34,116 nucleotides of DNA, taken from Thermoanaerobaculia bacterium (GTDB lineage Bacteria; Acidobacteriota; Thermoanaerobaculia; Multivoradales; JAHEKO01). The position numbers were made by a program, and so were the translations under genes. Position 1 is the first letter of the stretch. Every line of letters begins with the position of its first letter. The stretch covers positions 1 to 34,116 of the forward strand of contig CAMYLC010000088.1 in the NCBI GenBank assembly GCA_947259195.1, written 5' to 3'. This document shows positions 13,893-21,530 of the stretch, piece by piece. A model generated the notes under the pieces. It saw nothing but the letters and a program-made list of their open reading frames with translations. It was not told the origin of the DNA and made no database searches.

Positions 13893-15284
13893 GTGCGGAA
13901 CGACCGCTTCTTCTGGCTCGTTGTCGTGCTCGGGGCCTTCTTTTCGGTTTTGATGCTAGTCCGCAGCCAGGTAGCGGGCGACCAGCTGAACATGCTGGCC
14001 CGCGGGTGGTTCCTGATCACCGACGGCGTGTGGATTCCCTTCGGGTTGCCCACCTCCGCAGGTGGCAAGGCGCCCGGCGGGCTCACGGCCCTTGTCACCG
14101 GTCTGCCGCTGCTTGTCTGGCGCCACCATCGCGCCCCCACCCTACTGATACTCGGTCTGCAGATCGTCGCCTTTTGGGTACTCGATCGTCTCGTATCCAG
14201 GGTCACTGGGCGGAGTGGGCGGCTACTCTTCGCGATCCTGTACTGGTTGAGCCCCTGGCGGCTCTACCACTCGACCTTCCTGTGGAACCCGAACACCATG
14301 CTCTTCTTCGGAGCGCTGCACTTCTGGAGCGTCTATCGGCAGCGGCACCAAGCACGACTTTGGCCCAGCTTCCTGCTCGTGGTGGCGATCGGCCTGCCGG
14401 CCCAGCTTCACGCCTCCGCCATCCTGCTGGCGCCGATCTCGGTTGTCCTGTGGTGGCGGGGCTATTTCAAGATCCAACTAAAGGGTGCGGCACTGGGAGT
14501 CGCCGTCGTTGCGGCTTCGCTCACGCCCTGGCTGCTCGCGATCCTGCAAGACCCTTCGCTCCTGCCGACAGGCGAAGGTCTTCTGGCCTCCGGACTTCGC
14601 CCTTGGAGCCACCTGATCCGGGGCCTCGGGTACTGGCTAAGGCTCGATTCTCTGGCGGTGAGTGACTCCATGTACTGCCTCGACTTCACCGCCCTCGTGG
14701 GACCCAAGGCTGGTCAGGCCATGGCCCCGATACTGCCATCGATCTGGTGGATCCTGGGGCTCCTCACCGTGCCGGTGGCCGTCTGGGCCAACCTTCGACT
14801 GTGGCGCCACTCCAAAGGATGGTGGTGGGCCAGTAATCCGCGGGCCTCGGACCGAACATGGCTCAAAGGGGTCGTACGATGGTCCTTCCTCGTCACCCTG
14901 CTGGCCTGCTTCTTGTCACCCACCACGACCATGAGCTGGCAGATCGTGGTGCTGCTCCATTTGGCGGTGATGCCCTCGGTCCTGGCTGGAGCAGCGCTCC
15001 TGAAAGGCCCGCGGCGCCACCTCGCTCTCCGGGGCACTGCCCTCTACGCCGGCCTGACCTGTGCGCTACTCCTCGCCATGTCCTTTGGCAGCCCCATGTA
15101 CCGCTGCGGCGGGTACCGGTGCGAAGCGATGAACGTGACCCATCCGATTCTGCGCTCCCATCACCCCATGCTCGAAGAGCTCGGAATTCAAGCCACCTGT
15201 CCGTTCCAGGTCGACCAGCCGGGAGGTTGGTGGCCCGATGTGCTGCCCGAGGCCGATTCGGGCTCATCCTTGGTCAGGGAGTAA
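13893..15284 (+). CDS. Polytopic inner-membrane protein, possibly GT-C-type glycosyltransferase
   Basis: A 463-residue protein with a GTG start and roughly nine to eleven hydrophobic helices. The first loop after helix 1 (VAGDQLNMLARGWFLITDG) includes an acidic residue and precedes a second helix. A long loop after the first helix with an Asp is a feature of GT-C enzymes using polyprenyl-phosphate sugars (PMT/ArnT-like), but I see no firm motif. The C-terminal tail has several Cys (YRCGGYRCEA, ATCPF) and is probably periplasmic. The 3' end overlaps the convergent ligA remnant by 11 bases. Function open. Confidence 0.55.
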   Translation: MRNDRFFWLVVVLGAFFSVLMLVRSQVAGDQLNMLARGWFLITDGVWIPFGLPTSAGGKAPGGLTALVTGLPLLVWRHHRAPTLLILGLQIVAFWVLDRLVSRVTGRSGRLLFAILYWLSPWRLYHSTFLWNPNTMLFFGALHFWSVYRQRHQARLWPSFLLVVAIGLPAQLHASAILLAPISVVLWWRGYFKIQLKGAALGVAVVAASLTPWLLAILQDPSLLPTGEGLLASGLRPWSHLIRGLGYWLRLDSLAVSDSMYCLDFTALVGPKAGQAMAPILPSIWWILGLLTVPVAVWANLRLWRHSKGWWWASNPRASDRTWLKGVVRWSFLVTLLACFLSPTTTMSWQIVVLLHLAVMPSVLAGAALLKGPRRHLALRGTALYAGLTCALLLAMSFGSPMYRCGGYRCEAMNVTHPILRSHHPMLEELGIQATCPFQVDQPGGWWPDVLPEADSGSSLVRE

Positions 15285-16326
15285 CGCCACTGGCCCGCAA
15301 CAGCTCCAGAAAGGCCGCCTCGTCGAGAATCTGGAGACCCAGCCTCTCGGCCTTCTCCAGCTTCGAGCCGGGATCGGTGCCTGCAACCACATAGTCGGTC
15401 TGCGAAGAAACGGTGGAAGTCACTTTGGCGCCCAGTGACTCCAGAAGGTGCTTGGCCTGCCCGCGCGAGAGTCGTTCGAGACCACCGGTCAGGACGAATC
15501 GAAGCCCTTCCAGGTCGGTCGAGATCTCCTCATCGGCAGGTTCGAGCAGCTCTACACGGCCTTCAAGTAAGCGATCCAACACCTGCTCGTTGTGCGGCTC
15601 GACGAAAAACCCGGCGATCTGCTCCGCCATCCTGGGCCCGACGCCGTCGACCTCCTGCAGCACTTCTTCATCGGCTTCTCGGAGCGCCTCGATGGATCGA
15701 AAGTGGCGCGCCAGTTGGCGAGCCACCGCTACGCCGACCTCTGGAATCCCGAGCCCGGTCAGGAAACGAGCCAGGTCCGTACGCGAGGCGCTTCGAATGC
15801 CGTCGACGAGATTGGCCGCCGACTTCTCCGCGAAGCCTTCCAACTCCTGCAGCTGCTCCGCCTTCAGATCGAACAGGTCGGGAAGCTGTCGCACCAGCCC
15901 CCTGTCCACCAATAGCCTTGCCGTCTCATCGCCCAGGCCCTCGATATCTAGGGCGTTGCGCGACCCGAGATGCAGCAGTCTCCCAGCGAGCTGCGCGGGA
16001 CACTCGAAACTGTTCGGGCAGACGCTGAACGGGCCTCGATCGATGAGAGGGGTCCCGCATGAAGGACATGCGGCAGGCATCTCGAACCTCGGGGTTCGCT
16101 TTCGCCCGGGCTCCTCGATCCGTTCCACCACCTGTGGAATCACATCTCCGGCCCGCTGCACCCGCACGCGATCCCCTTCCCGGATGTCCTTTCGCGTCAC
16201 TTCTTGACGGTTGTGAAGCGTCGCCCTGCTGACCGTCACACCGCCGATCTCGACCGGCCTCATCATCGCCACCGGTGTGACGACACCGGTGCGACCAACG
16301 CTGGCGAGGATTTTCAGAACGCGGGT

Positions 16327-16388
16327 TACCTCCTTGCGGGGCGGGAACTTGAAGGCGAAGGCCCAACGGGGGTGGCGGGCCGTCGAGC
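16327..16388 (-). repeat. 62-bp inverted repeat, original copy inside ligA
   Basis: This segment encodes the conserved ligase motif TARHPRWAFAFKFPPRKEV in the correct frame and orientation, so it is the source copy. Its exact reverse complement is at 16926-16987; the arms are separated by 537 bp. Confidence 0.95.
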
Positions 16389-16925
16389 CAAGGCTTTGCC
16401 TCATCCCGAGGTCGTTCAGCTTGATAACGACCCCGTCGATCTCGTAGCCGATGTCGTCGCGCCGCTCCAGCAGGTCCGCGTGATACTCCAGGAGACCTTC
16501 GACGGAAGAGAGGAGTCGTGGCAGGTCGTTGACGCGCAGGCCCCAGCGGCGCAGCTTCTCCAACACCTCCCACTGGGTCTCGAGCTCGAGGCCGTCGGCG
16601 GCCAGGATGTCGTAGACGAAGATATCCAGGGGTCGTGACGAGGTAATCCTGGGATCCAGCTGACGCAGGGCGCCAGCTGCGGCGTTGCGGGGATTGGCGA
16701 ACGGCTCCCGACCAGCCTCCATGAGTCGCTCGTTGAGCTGTTCGAACGCTTCCAACTGCATGATGACTTCGCCGCGAACCGAGAGAAAGGGCGGCACCGC
16801 TACCTCGTCTGCCCGCAGGCGCAGCGGCACCGCGGCGATGGTCTTGACGTTGGCCAGGATCCCTTCGCCTCGGCTGCCGTCACCTCGGGTAGCCGCCCGG
16901 GTCAGCAGGCCTCCCTCGTAGACCA

Positions 16926-16987
16926 GCTCGACGGCCCGCCACCCCCGTTGGGCCTTCGCCTTCAAGTTCCCGCCCCGCAAGGAGGTA
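16926..16987 (+). repeat. 62-bp inverted repeat, displaced copy inside ligA
   Basis: An exact reverse complement of 16327-16388, checked base by base; the flanks diverge at both ends. It sits where the catalytic lysine region should be. The junction base run GGCCGTCGAGC fits both the source copy and the expected AVEL codons, which looks like a microhomology-mediated template switch or an assembly-graph join. Confidence 0.95.
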
Positions 16988-17302
16988 CCGGGTCGACGTC
17001 GGAGTCCAGGCTGAGCATGGGTGCGGCGTGCTCCACCGCCTCGAATGCGGGCAGGGGCTCACCCGACACCCGCTGGGTAGGCGAGTCCTCTGCGAGCAGC
17101 TGAGGATGCTCGTCCTCGAGCCGACTCAGCTCGCGAAACAGCTGGTCGTAAGCTTCATCCGAGATCTCTGGCGAGTCCCTGACATAGTAGAGGAAGTCGT
17201 GCCGGCGGATCGCCTCGCGGAGCTCCTCGACTCGCTTTGTCGCCTGTCTCTTCTTCATGACCACCTTCGCCGCACGACTCGAGTGAATTGTATCGGTACC
17301 AC

Positions 17303-17340
17303 GGGCTTAGGGGCTTGGGGGCTTGGGGGCTTGGGGGCTT
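17303..17340 (+). repeat. GGGGGCTT octamer array, G-quadruplex candidate
   Basis: GGGCTTAG, three GGGCTTGG and a partial GGGCTT: 4.75 units of exactly 8 bp. Five G-runs of three or more separated by CTT or CTTA meet the usual G-quadruplex pattern on the plus strand. It lies 45 bases upstream of the ligA start codon (ligA runs on the minus strand), i.e. in the ligA promoter/leader region. Confidence 0.85.
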
Positions 17341-17398
17341 CAGTGGCTCGAGGTGGCGGCGAGGCTTTGACTAGGTGGAGCCGCTGGTGGCTCTTCCG

Positions 17399-17424
17399 TC
17401 CCCATGCCCTTACACCCTTGCTCC
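17399..17424. repeat. Degenerate octamer array
   Basis: TCCCCATG, CCCTTACA and CCCTTGCT abut in 8-bp phase and are followed by CC. The 12-mer GCCCTTACACCC (17406-17417) also occurs at 4899-4910, in the array upstream of the FG-GAP gene. Confidence 0.65.
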
Positions 17425-17471
17425 GTGTGCGCGGTGGAGCGAGCCAGCAATCCTTGTCGGCTACCAGGGAT

Positions 17472-17503
17472 CCCCTAGGCCCCTAGGCCCTTACTCCCTT
17501 ACT
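17472..17503. repeat. Octamer array (CCCCTAGG x2, CCCTTACT x2)
   Basis: Four abutting 8-bp units: two identical copies of CCCCTAGG followed by two identical copies of CCCTTACT. It lies just downstream of the MamK-like gene's stop. The rest of the 257-bp ligA/mamK-like gap holds no gene that I can see. Confidence 0.8.
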
Positions 17504-17521
17504 CCATGGATGGGTGGGGGA

Positions 17522-18568
17522 TTATGCTGCCAGCTTGTCCCATTCGGAGGGAGGCGCGTCCATGGCCAGGGCCAGACCTCCGTCGGCCCCCACATGTAGG
17601 GGATCGGCCACTACGCGGACTCGCCCGCCACCGACGTCCTCGAGGCCCTGCTGCAAGGCCATCCCGAAACCACGAATCAGACCACTGCCGCCGGAGAGGA
17701 TCACATTGTTGCGCACCCTATCCTGATACTCGGGCTGCACGCGTGAGATCAGATCCAACATGGTCTCCTTGACGGATGGGAGCAGACTCTCGCAGGCCGC
17801 CCGCATCGGCTCCGTGGCATCGAACTCGGTAGGCCGTCCCTGGACTGGAGCGACGACCCAGACCTTCTCGGTCGGCTCGCCCATGAAACTGTGCTTCTCC
17901 TTCCACTGCCGCGCCATGTGGAGCGAGATCTTGGCGTCCGGGTACTTGGAGGTGATCAGCCGGTGAAGCTGCTCGTCCACATGATCACCGGCTATGGGCA
18001 GCGTTCGCTGGTCCTCTTCCAATGGGTACCTGCCGTGCATGACGCAGAAGTCGGCGGTGCCGGCCCCAATGTCGATGATCAGGGAATTGACCAGTGATTC
18101 CAGAGCGTAGGCCACGGCAAACGGCTCGGAGACGATCATCAGCGAATCCACGATGCCCTTCAGCGCGCTGCGCAGCTGCTGCTTGTTGACCCTCAATGCC
18201 TCGGCCGGTACACCGACCACCGCCTGGACAGTCATGATGTCGCGATCGGCTCCCGCGAGAGCCAGCGACACCAGGTGCTTGAGCAGCTCGCGCACGGCGT
18301 GAAGGTCCTTGTCAGACCCCTCCTTGATCAGACCCCGTTCCAGGGGCCGATGGAGATCCAGCATCAGACGATTGTCGAGGGCCTCCCTGCCCACCAGAAC
18401 ATCTCTCCTCAGGACTTTTCGGGCGACCATGTCCAGCGGCCACCCGACGTAGCTCTCGACGGCCTGGCGCACCCCGTTCGAAGCCGACACCGAGCTCCTG
18501 GAAGTACCCAAGTCGACTCCCAGATTGAGCACGCTGTCGCTCCCCTGCTGAGGTGTGGCTTCGGACAT
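17522..18568 (-). CDS. MamK-like bacterial actin
   Basis: A 348-residue actin-fold ATPase. Phosphate loop 1 is LGVDLGTSRSSV, phosphate loop 2 is LIIDIGAGTADFCVMHG, and the adenosine motif is VILSGGSGLIRGFG. Several stretches match magnetosome actin MamK as I remember it, better than MreB: SYVGWPLDMVARKVLRRDVL, LDLHRPLERG, VSEPFAVAY, EEDQRTLPIAGDHVDEQL, RVQPEYQDRVRNN and the C-terminal APPSEWDKL. MamK filaments position magnetosomes; MamK-like proteins also occur in non-magnetotactic bacteria. The start codon is 3 bases after the amidase stop, and its ribosome-binding site GAGGG lies within the amidase's last codons, so the two are co-translated. No mam genes are visible here. Confidence 0.8.
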   Translation of the reverse strand: MSEATPQQGSDSVLNLGVDLGTSRSSVSASNGVRQAVESYVGWPLDMVARKVLRRDVLVGREALDNRLMLDLHRPLERGLIKEGSDKDLHAVRELLKHLVSLALAGADRDIMTVQAVVGVPAEALRVNKQQLRSALKGIVDSLMIVSEPFAVAYALESLVNSLIIDIGAGTADFCVMHGRYPLEEDQRTLPIAGDHVDEQLHRLITSKYPDAKISLHMARQWKEKHSFMGEPTEKVWVVAPVQGRPTEFDATEPMRAACESLLPSVKETMLDLISRVQPEYQDRVRNNVILSGGSGLIRGFGMALQQGLEDVGGGRVRVVADPLHVGADGGLALAMDAPPSEWDKLAA

Positions 18569-18571
18569 CGA

Positions 18572-19615
18572 TCAACCCTCGAGATGGTTGGATTGGCCCA
18601 GGCCGCGGGCATAGATCTGAATGCCCTCGACGATGGCCTCGGCGAGGTACTGGCGATAGATCGGCGTCATGAGAAGCCGGGCCTCGACATCGTTGGACAC
18701 ACAGGAGACTTCCGCCAGGATGGCCGGCATCTCGGTGTGAGTCAGCACCCCGAAGGGTGCGCTCTTGACACCCCGATCGCGCACCGTCGAGTTCACGGCC
18801 CGCAGCGAATCGTACAGCGCCTGCTGCATGGCTCCGGCGAGCTGTCGTGACTCCTCTTGTCTCACCCCGGCGTAGACCTGCTCCAGGATGTCTCGGAAGT
18901 CGGCCAGCGAGTAGCCCGAGTTCTGGTTCTCACGTGCCGCCAGGGCCTTCAGGTAGGGGTCCTCGGTGGCACCCAGAAAAAACGTCTCGACCCCCCGTAC
19001 CTCCCGGTTCTCGATCCAGTTCACGTGAATCGAGACGAAGATGTCACCCCGCGCTGCGTTGGCCAGCTCGGCCCGCTGCTTGAGTGAAAAATCCTCGTCG
19101 CGTTGGCGCGTCATCACGACCTTGTAGGAGTAGCTCTCGAGAAGGCTCCGGACACGCTGCCCGATATCCAGGGTGATCTCCTTCTCGATCAGGCCCGTCG
19201 GCGAGATGGTGCCTTCGTTCTCCCCACCATGCCCCGGGTCCAGCACTACCGTGTGCAGAGCAAGAGGCAGGATTGACGGATCGATCGGTTGGGGTGTCGC
19301 AATGGCCCGGTTCGGTTCGATAGGTGGCAGCGGCTCCATCTCGCTGAAGGAGATCGGTGCCCTTGTCGAAAAAGTCGGGTTGTGTGCGGCATCCTGCCAG
19401 ACATCGTCCCGCCACTCGGCAGCCACAGTCGACAAGACATAGGTCGATGTAAAGAGCGCTGCTGGCAGTGCGACAAGGAGAAGCACCCGTGCCACGGTCA
19501 GCACTGTTCGGAGACGGCGCCCACGTCGTCGGGGGTGAGCTCCCTCGAGGGTCTCGAGGTTGTCGCGCACCAGCTGACGAATCATGCGGCGCTTGATACG
19601 GTCTTGCCTCGCCAT
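18572..19615 (-). CDS. Membrane-anchored N-acetylmuramoyl-L-alanine amidase (Amidase_3)
   Basis: A 347-residue protein. A basic N-terminal cytoplasmic segment of about 45 residues (RQDRIKRRMIRQLVRD..., HPRRRGRRLRTV) is followed by one membrane helix (VARVLLLVALPAALFTSTYVL) and a proline-rich linker. The periplasmic zinc amidase domain has TVVLDPGHGGENEG (first His), GLIEKEITLDIG (Glu ligand), IFVSIHVNW (second His) and AILAEVSCVSN (catalytic Glu). It should cleave the lactyl-Ala bond of peptidoglycan. The ATG at 19615 is preferred; an upstream extension would run into the divergent gene's region. No AMIN or LysM domain is present, and the membrane anchor with a basic cytoplasmic tail is notable. 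It is coupled to the MamK-like actin gene downstream. Confidence 0.88.
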   Translation of the reverse strand: MARQDRIKRRMIRQLVRDNLETLEGAHPRRRGRRLRTVLTVARVLLLVALPAALFTSTYVLSTVAAEWRDDVWQDAAHNPTFSTRAPISFSEMEPLPPIEPNRAIATPQPIDPSILPLALHTVVLDPGHGGENEGTISPTGLIEKEITLDIGQRVRSLLESYSYKVVMTRQRDEDFSLKQRAELANAARGDIFVSIHVNWIENREVRGVETFFLGATEDPYLKALAARENQNSGYSLADFRDILEQVYAGVRQEESRQLAGAMQQALYDSLRAVNSTVRDRGVKSAPFGVLTHTEMPAILAEVSCVSNDVEARLLMTPIYRQYLAEAIVEGIQIYARGLGQSNHLEG

Positions 19616-19723
19616 CGACTCGCCCAATCTAGTCAGTCGTGCTTCGAACGGGAATGAAGCTCTCCACAGCCACCGAAATTGCTCCAGGATCCCCTGCCCT
19701 GAAAGCCCAGCCAGTATATCCAA

Positions 19724-19751
19724 TTGGCATATTTCCATATCTCTCTAGATT
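19724..19751 (+). promoter_or_regulatory. Possible sigma-70-type promoter
   Basis: TTGGCA (19724-19729), a 16-base spacer and TAGATT (19746-19751) lie 35 bases before the ATG at 19786, in an AT-richer stretch between the divergent amidase and synthase-like genes. The match is moderate. Confidence 0.4.
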
Positions 19752-19785
19752 GCCACTGGAAGCACGAACTGCGTGGAGGCGGAAG

Positions 19786-20829
19786 ATGCATCGACTGCTA
19801 GGATCGGGAGACCGATCCAAGACCGAAGCACCCACCATGCGTAAAGACAGAGAGCAAGCGGGGAAAGCCCTGGCGCCCGATGCCATCGAGGTCTCTGCCG
19901 GGAGCATCGAGAAGCCGCCGAAGGTCAGCCGACGAGCCGAAGACTACGTCTCGAGTCGCCACAGCCGGCTGACCGACGAGATCCGTCGGCCCCTCGACAA
20001 GACCGATCCCCGGGAGGCCGCGGCCCTCTGCGCCGAGATCACCCGGCGACTTCTCCTCGACTTTGCACCTGCCCTGACACTCCTGCCGGGCATCGAGCGC
20101 CGCCGGGCACAGGCGCTCGCCGCCTTCGCCTTCACGCTCTTCGACTTCGCCCGTCAGAGCGGCCTCGAAGGGGAGCGTCTTTCCCAGATCAACCGGTGGG
20201 AGTTCAGTCTGGAAGCCGCCCTGACCGGTGAGCCGCCTGGACAGCCCGTTTTCGTGCAGATCGCACAACTCGACAAGCAGATTCCCTGGTCGCGAGACGG
20301 CTTCGACCGGCTGATGAGTGCAGCCCGTCACCGGGCCACCGTGCGTCGCCCAGCAACGGCCGAAGCCGCGGAACGCGACAGCGCCGAGCTGGGCGGAGCC
20401 CTGGTGGAAGTGCTCGTCGGCCAACCGCCCTCTGCCGCCCTCGAGGCTATGGCCGCAGCCCTGACCAGAATCCTCTCGCTGAGAATGCTGGGGGAGGATC
20501 TTCGCCGCCACCAGGCAAGGCTTCCCGTCGCCGAACTGCCCGAGCCCTGGCAGACATCCAACAGAGTCGACATCGGGGTACTGGAGAAGGCCGTACATTC
20601 CGAGTGCGCCAGGATTCGACCATTGCTGATGCGTTCGGCGCGGACAGTCCCCGAGTTGCCACCCGACTATAGGCGTTGTGGCAAGTACCTGCTCTTGGCA
20701 GGGGATCGTCTGCTGAATCTGCTGGAGGAAACAGGTGCGGGTCTGCGGCACGAGTCGCCACAGCTGGGAGCCGCATCCCGTTTGTCACTGCTGATGCGAG
20801 CCCGATGGCTGGCCGTGAACCGCCTCTGA
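19786..20829 (+). CDS. Degenerate squalene/phytoene-synthase-like protein
   Basis: A 347-residue protein. Residues about 90-290 follow the squalene/phytoene synthase layout: LLDFAPALTLLPGIERRRAQ, then LAAFAFTLFDFARQSG, RWEFSLEAALTGEPPGQPVF, GFDRLMSAARHRAT and LRMLGEDLRRHQARLPVAEL. In active enzymes the second segment has DDxxD and the last is LRDVGEDxxRGRIYLP. Here the first aspartate-rich motif is reduced to FDFARQ, and only GED remains of the second. The residues that bind Mg-diphosphate are therefore mostly lost and a pseudoenzyme or changed substrate is likely. The first ~65 residues are polar and probably disordered. GGAGG six bases before 19786 supports this start over others. Divergent from the amidase/MamK-like pair. 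Confidence 0.6.
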   Translation: MHRLLGSGDRSKTEAPTMRKDREQAGKALAPDAIEVSAGSIEKPPKVSRRAEDYVSSRHSRLTDEIRRPLDKTDPREAAALCAEITRRLLLDFAPALTLLPGIERRRAQALAAFAFTLFDFARQSGLEGERLSQINRWEFSLEAALTGEPPGQPVFVQIAQLDKQIPWSRDGFDRLMSAARHRATVRRPATAEAAERDSAELGGALVEVLVGQPPSAALEAMAAALTRILSLRMLGEDLRRHQARLPVAELPEPWQTSNRVDIGVLEKAVHSECARIRPLLMRSARTVPELPPDYRRCGKYLLLAGDRLLNLLEETGAGLRHESPQLGAASRLSLLMRARWLAVNRL

Positions 20830-20839
20830 ACGGCCCTGG

Positions 20840-21505
20840 CTAGAGTTCCTCTGAGACCAGAATCTTGGAAGACGCCCGCAGGCCCAGTGCAAGCGGCCCC
20901 ACGCCTGGGCGCTCCAACTCCATGGTGTCAGCCGCCTCATCGCGGCGAATCACCTTGAGTCGACTGCCTGGCATCAATCGCTCGGTTTCCACCAGCTGGA
21001 GGAAGTCGACGGTCTGGTCCGTGACCCGGGCGACCTGCAGCCAGACTCCCGACGGGCAGTCGAGCAGGCTCTGCAGCTCTTGGTGCTCCACTTCCCCACC
21101 CGCCGTGGGGATCGGGTCGCCATGGGGGTCTACATCGGGCGCCCCCAGCATGGCGTCCATGCGCTCGATGATGCGATCCGACACGGCGTGCTCCAGCAGC
21201 TCGGCCTCGTCGTGCACCTCCGCCCAGTCGAGGCCCATTACCCGCACCAGGAAGAGCTCCACCAGTCGATGGCGGCGCAGCACGTGAACCGCCAGCTGAC
21301 GTCCCGGATCGGTGAGGGACACCCCTGAGTATGGCTCGTAGCTCACCAGACCACTGTAGGCCAGGGTCTTGAGCATTGCGGTGACCGTGCCTGGCGCCAC
21401 GCTCAGCGCACCTGCGATCTGCCCAGTACTGACCGGCTGCTCCGGCGCCTCCTGCTCCGCCAGCAGGATGCACTTCAGATAGTCCTCGACGGTGCTTGTC
21501 GGCAT
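20840..21505 (-). CDS. DtxR/MntR-family metal-dependent repressor
   Basis: A 221-residue protein. The N-terminal winged helix-turn-helix begins STVEDYLKCILLAEQ and includes IAGALSVAPGTVTAMLKTLAYSGLVSYEPYSGVSLTDPGR. The dimerisation/metal domain contains HRLVELFLVRVMGLDWAEVHDEAELLEHAVSD, in which the E-x2-D/H-E-AE-x-LEH pattern supplies metal ligands. DPHGDPIP follows, and the C-terminal SH3-like (FeoA-type) domain closes the protein. Such regulators sense Fe2+ or Mn2+ and repress uptake genes. The first ligand residues do not distinguish IdeR from MntR. It is 25 bases downstream of the MBL hydrolase gene on the same strand; no metal transporter is adjacent on that strand. Confidence 0.9.
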   Translation of the reverse strand: MPTSTVEDYLKCILLAEQEAPEQPVSTGQIAGALSVAPGTVTAMLKTLAYSGLVSYEPYSGVSLTDPGRQLAVHVLRRHRLVELFLVRVMGLDWAEVHDEAELLEHAVSDRIIERMDAMLGAPDVDPHGDPIPTAGGEVEHQELQSLLDCPSGVWLQVARVTDQTVDFLQLVETERLMPGSRLKVIRRDEAADTMELERPGVGPLALGLRASSKILVSEEL

Positions 21506-21530
21506 CGTTTCTCTGGGTGGCCAGCTCGGC

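Larger units (their letters stand above)
15274..17258 (-). pseudogene. ligA: Disrupted NAD+-dependent DNA ligase
   Basis: The N-terminal fragment (about 17258 to 16988) encodes domain Ia and part of the adenylation domain (HDFLYYVRDSPEISDEAYDQ, HAAPMLSLDSDVDP). It then shifts frame and stops. The other reading frame resumes at AVELVYEGG (16935) and is intact to the end: TRAATRGDG, SVRGEV, GYEIDGVVIKLND, RWAFAFKFPP, the Cys4 zinc finger (CPSCGTPL...CPNSFECP), helix-hairpin-helices and BRCT (LRFVLTGGLERLSRGQA). The intervening segment that should carry the adenylated lysine (KxDG) is missing. It is replaced by an inverted copy of 62 bp from further down the same gene. From the Ser of SLD to the Ala of AVEL there are 77 bases, versus about 117 in E. 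coli LigA by my recollection. As written it cannot ligate. LigA is normally essential, so misassembly is a serious alternative. Confidence 0.85.

Noticed and set aside
13754..14665. 303-codon plus-strand frame overlapping polX and the membrane protein
   Set aside because: Composition is Ala/Arg/Pro-rich shadow sequence; the membrane protein in another frame has clear hydrophobic helices.
16900..17030. Programmed frameshift or single sequencing error in ligA
   Set aside because: A one-base change would not restore the missing KxDG segment; the inserted 62 bp matches the inverted downstream sequence exactly, so this is a rearrangement or misassembly.
17522..18568. Magnetosome gene island
   Set aside because: Only a MamK-like actin is present; no mamA, B, E, M, O, P or Q-type genes are visible on either side.
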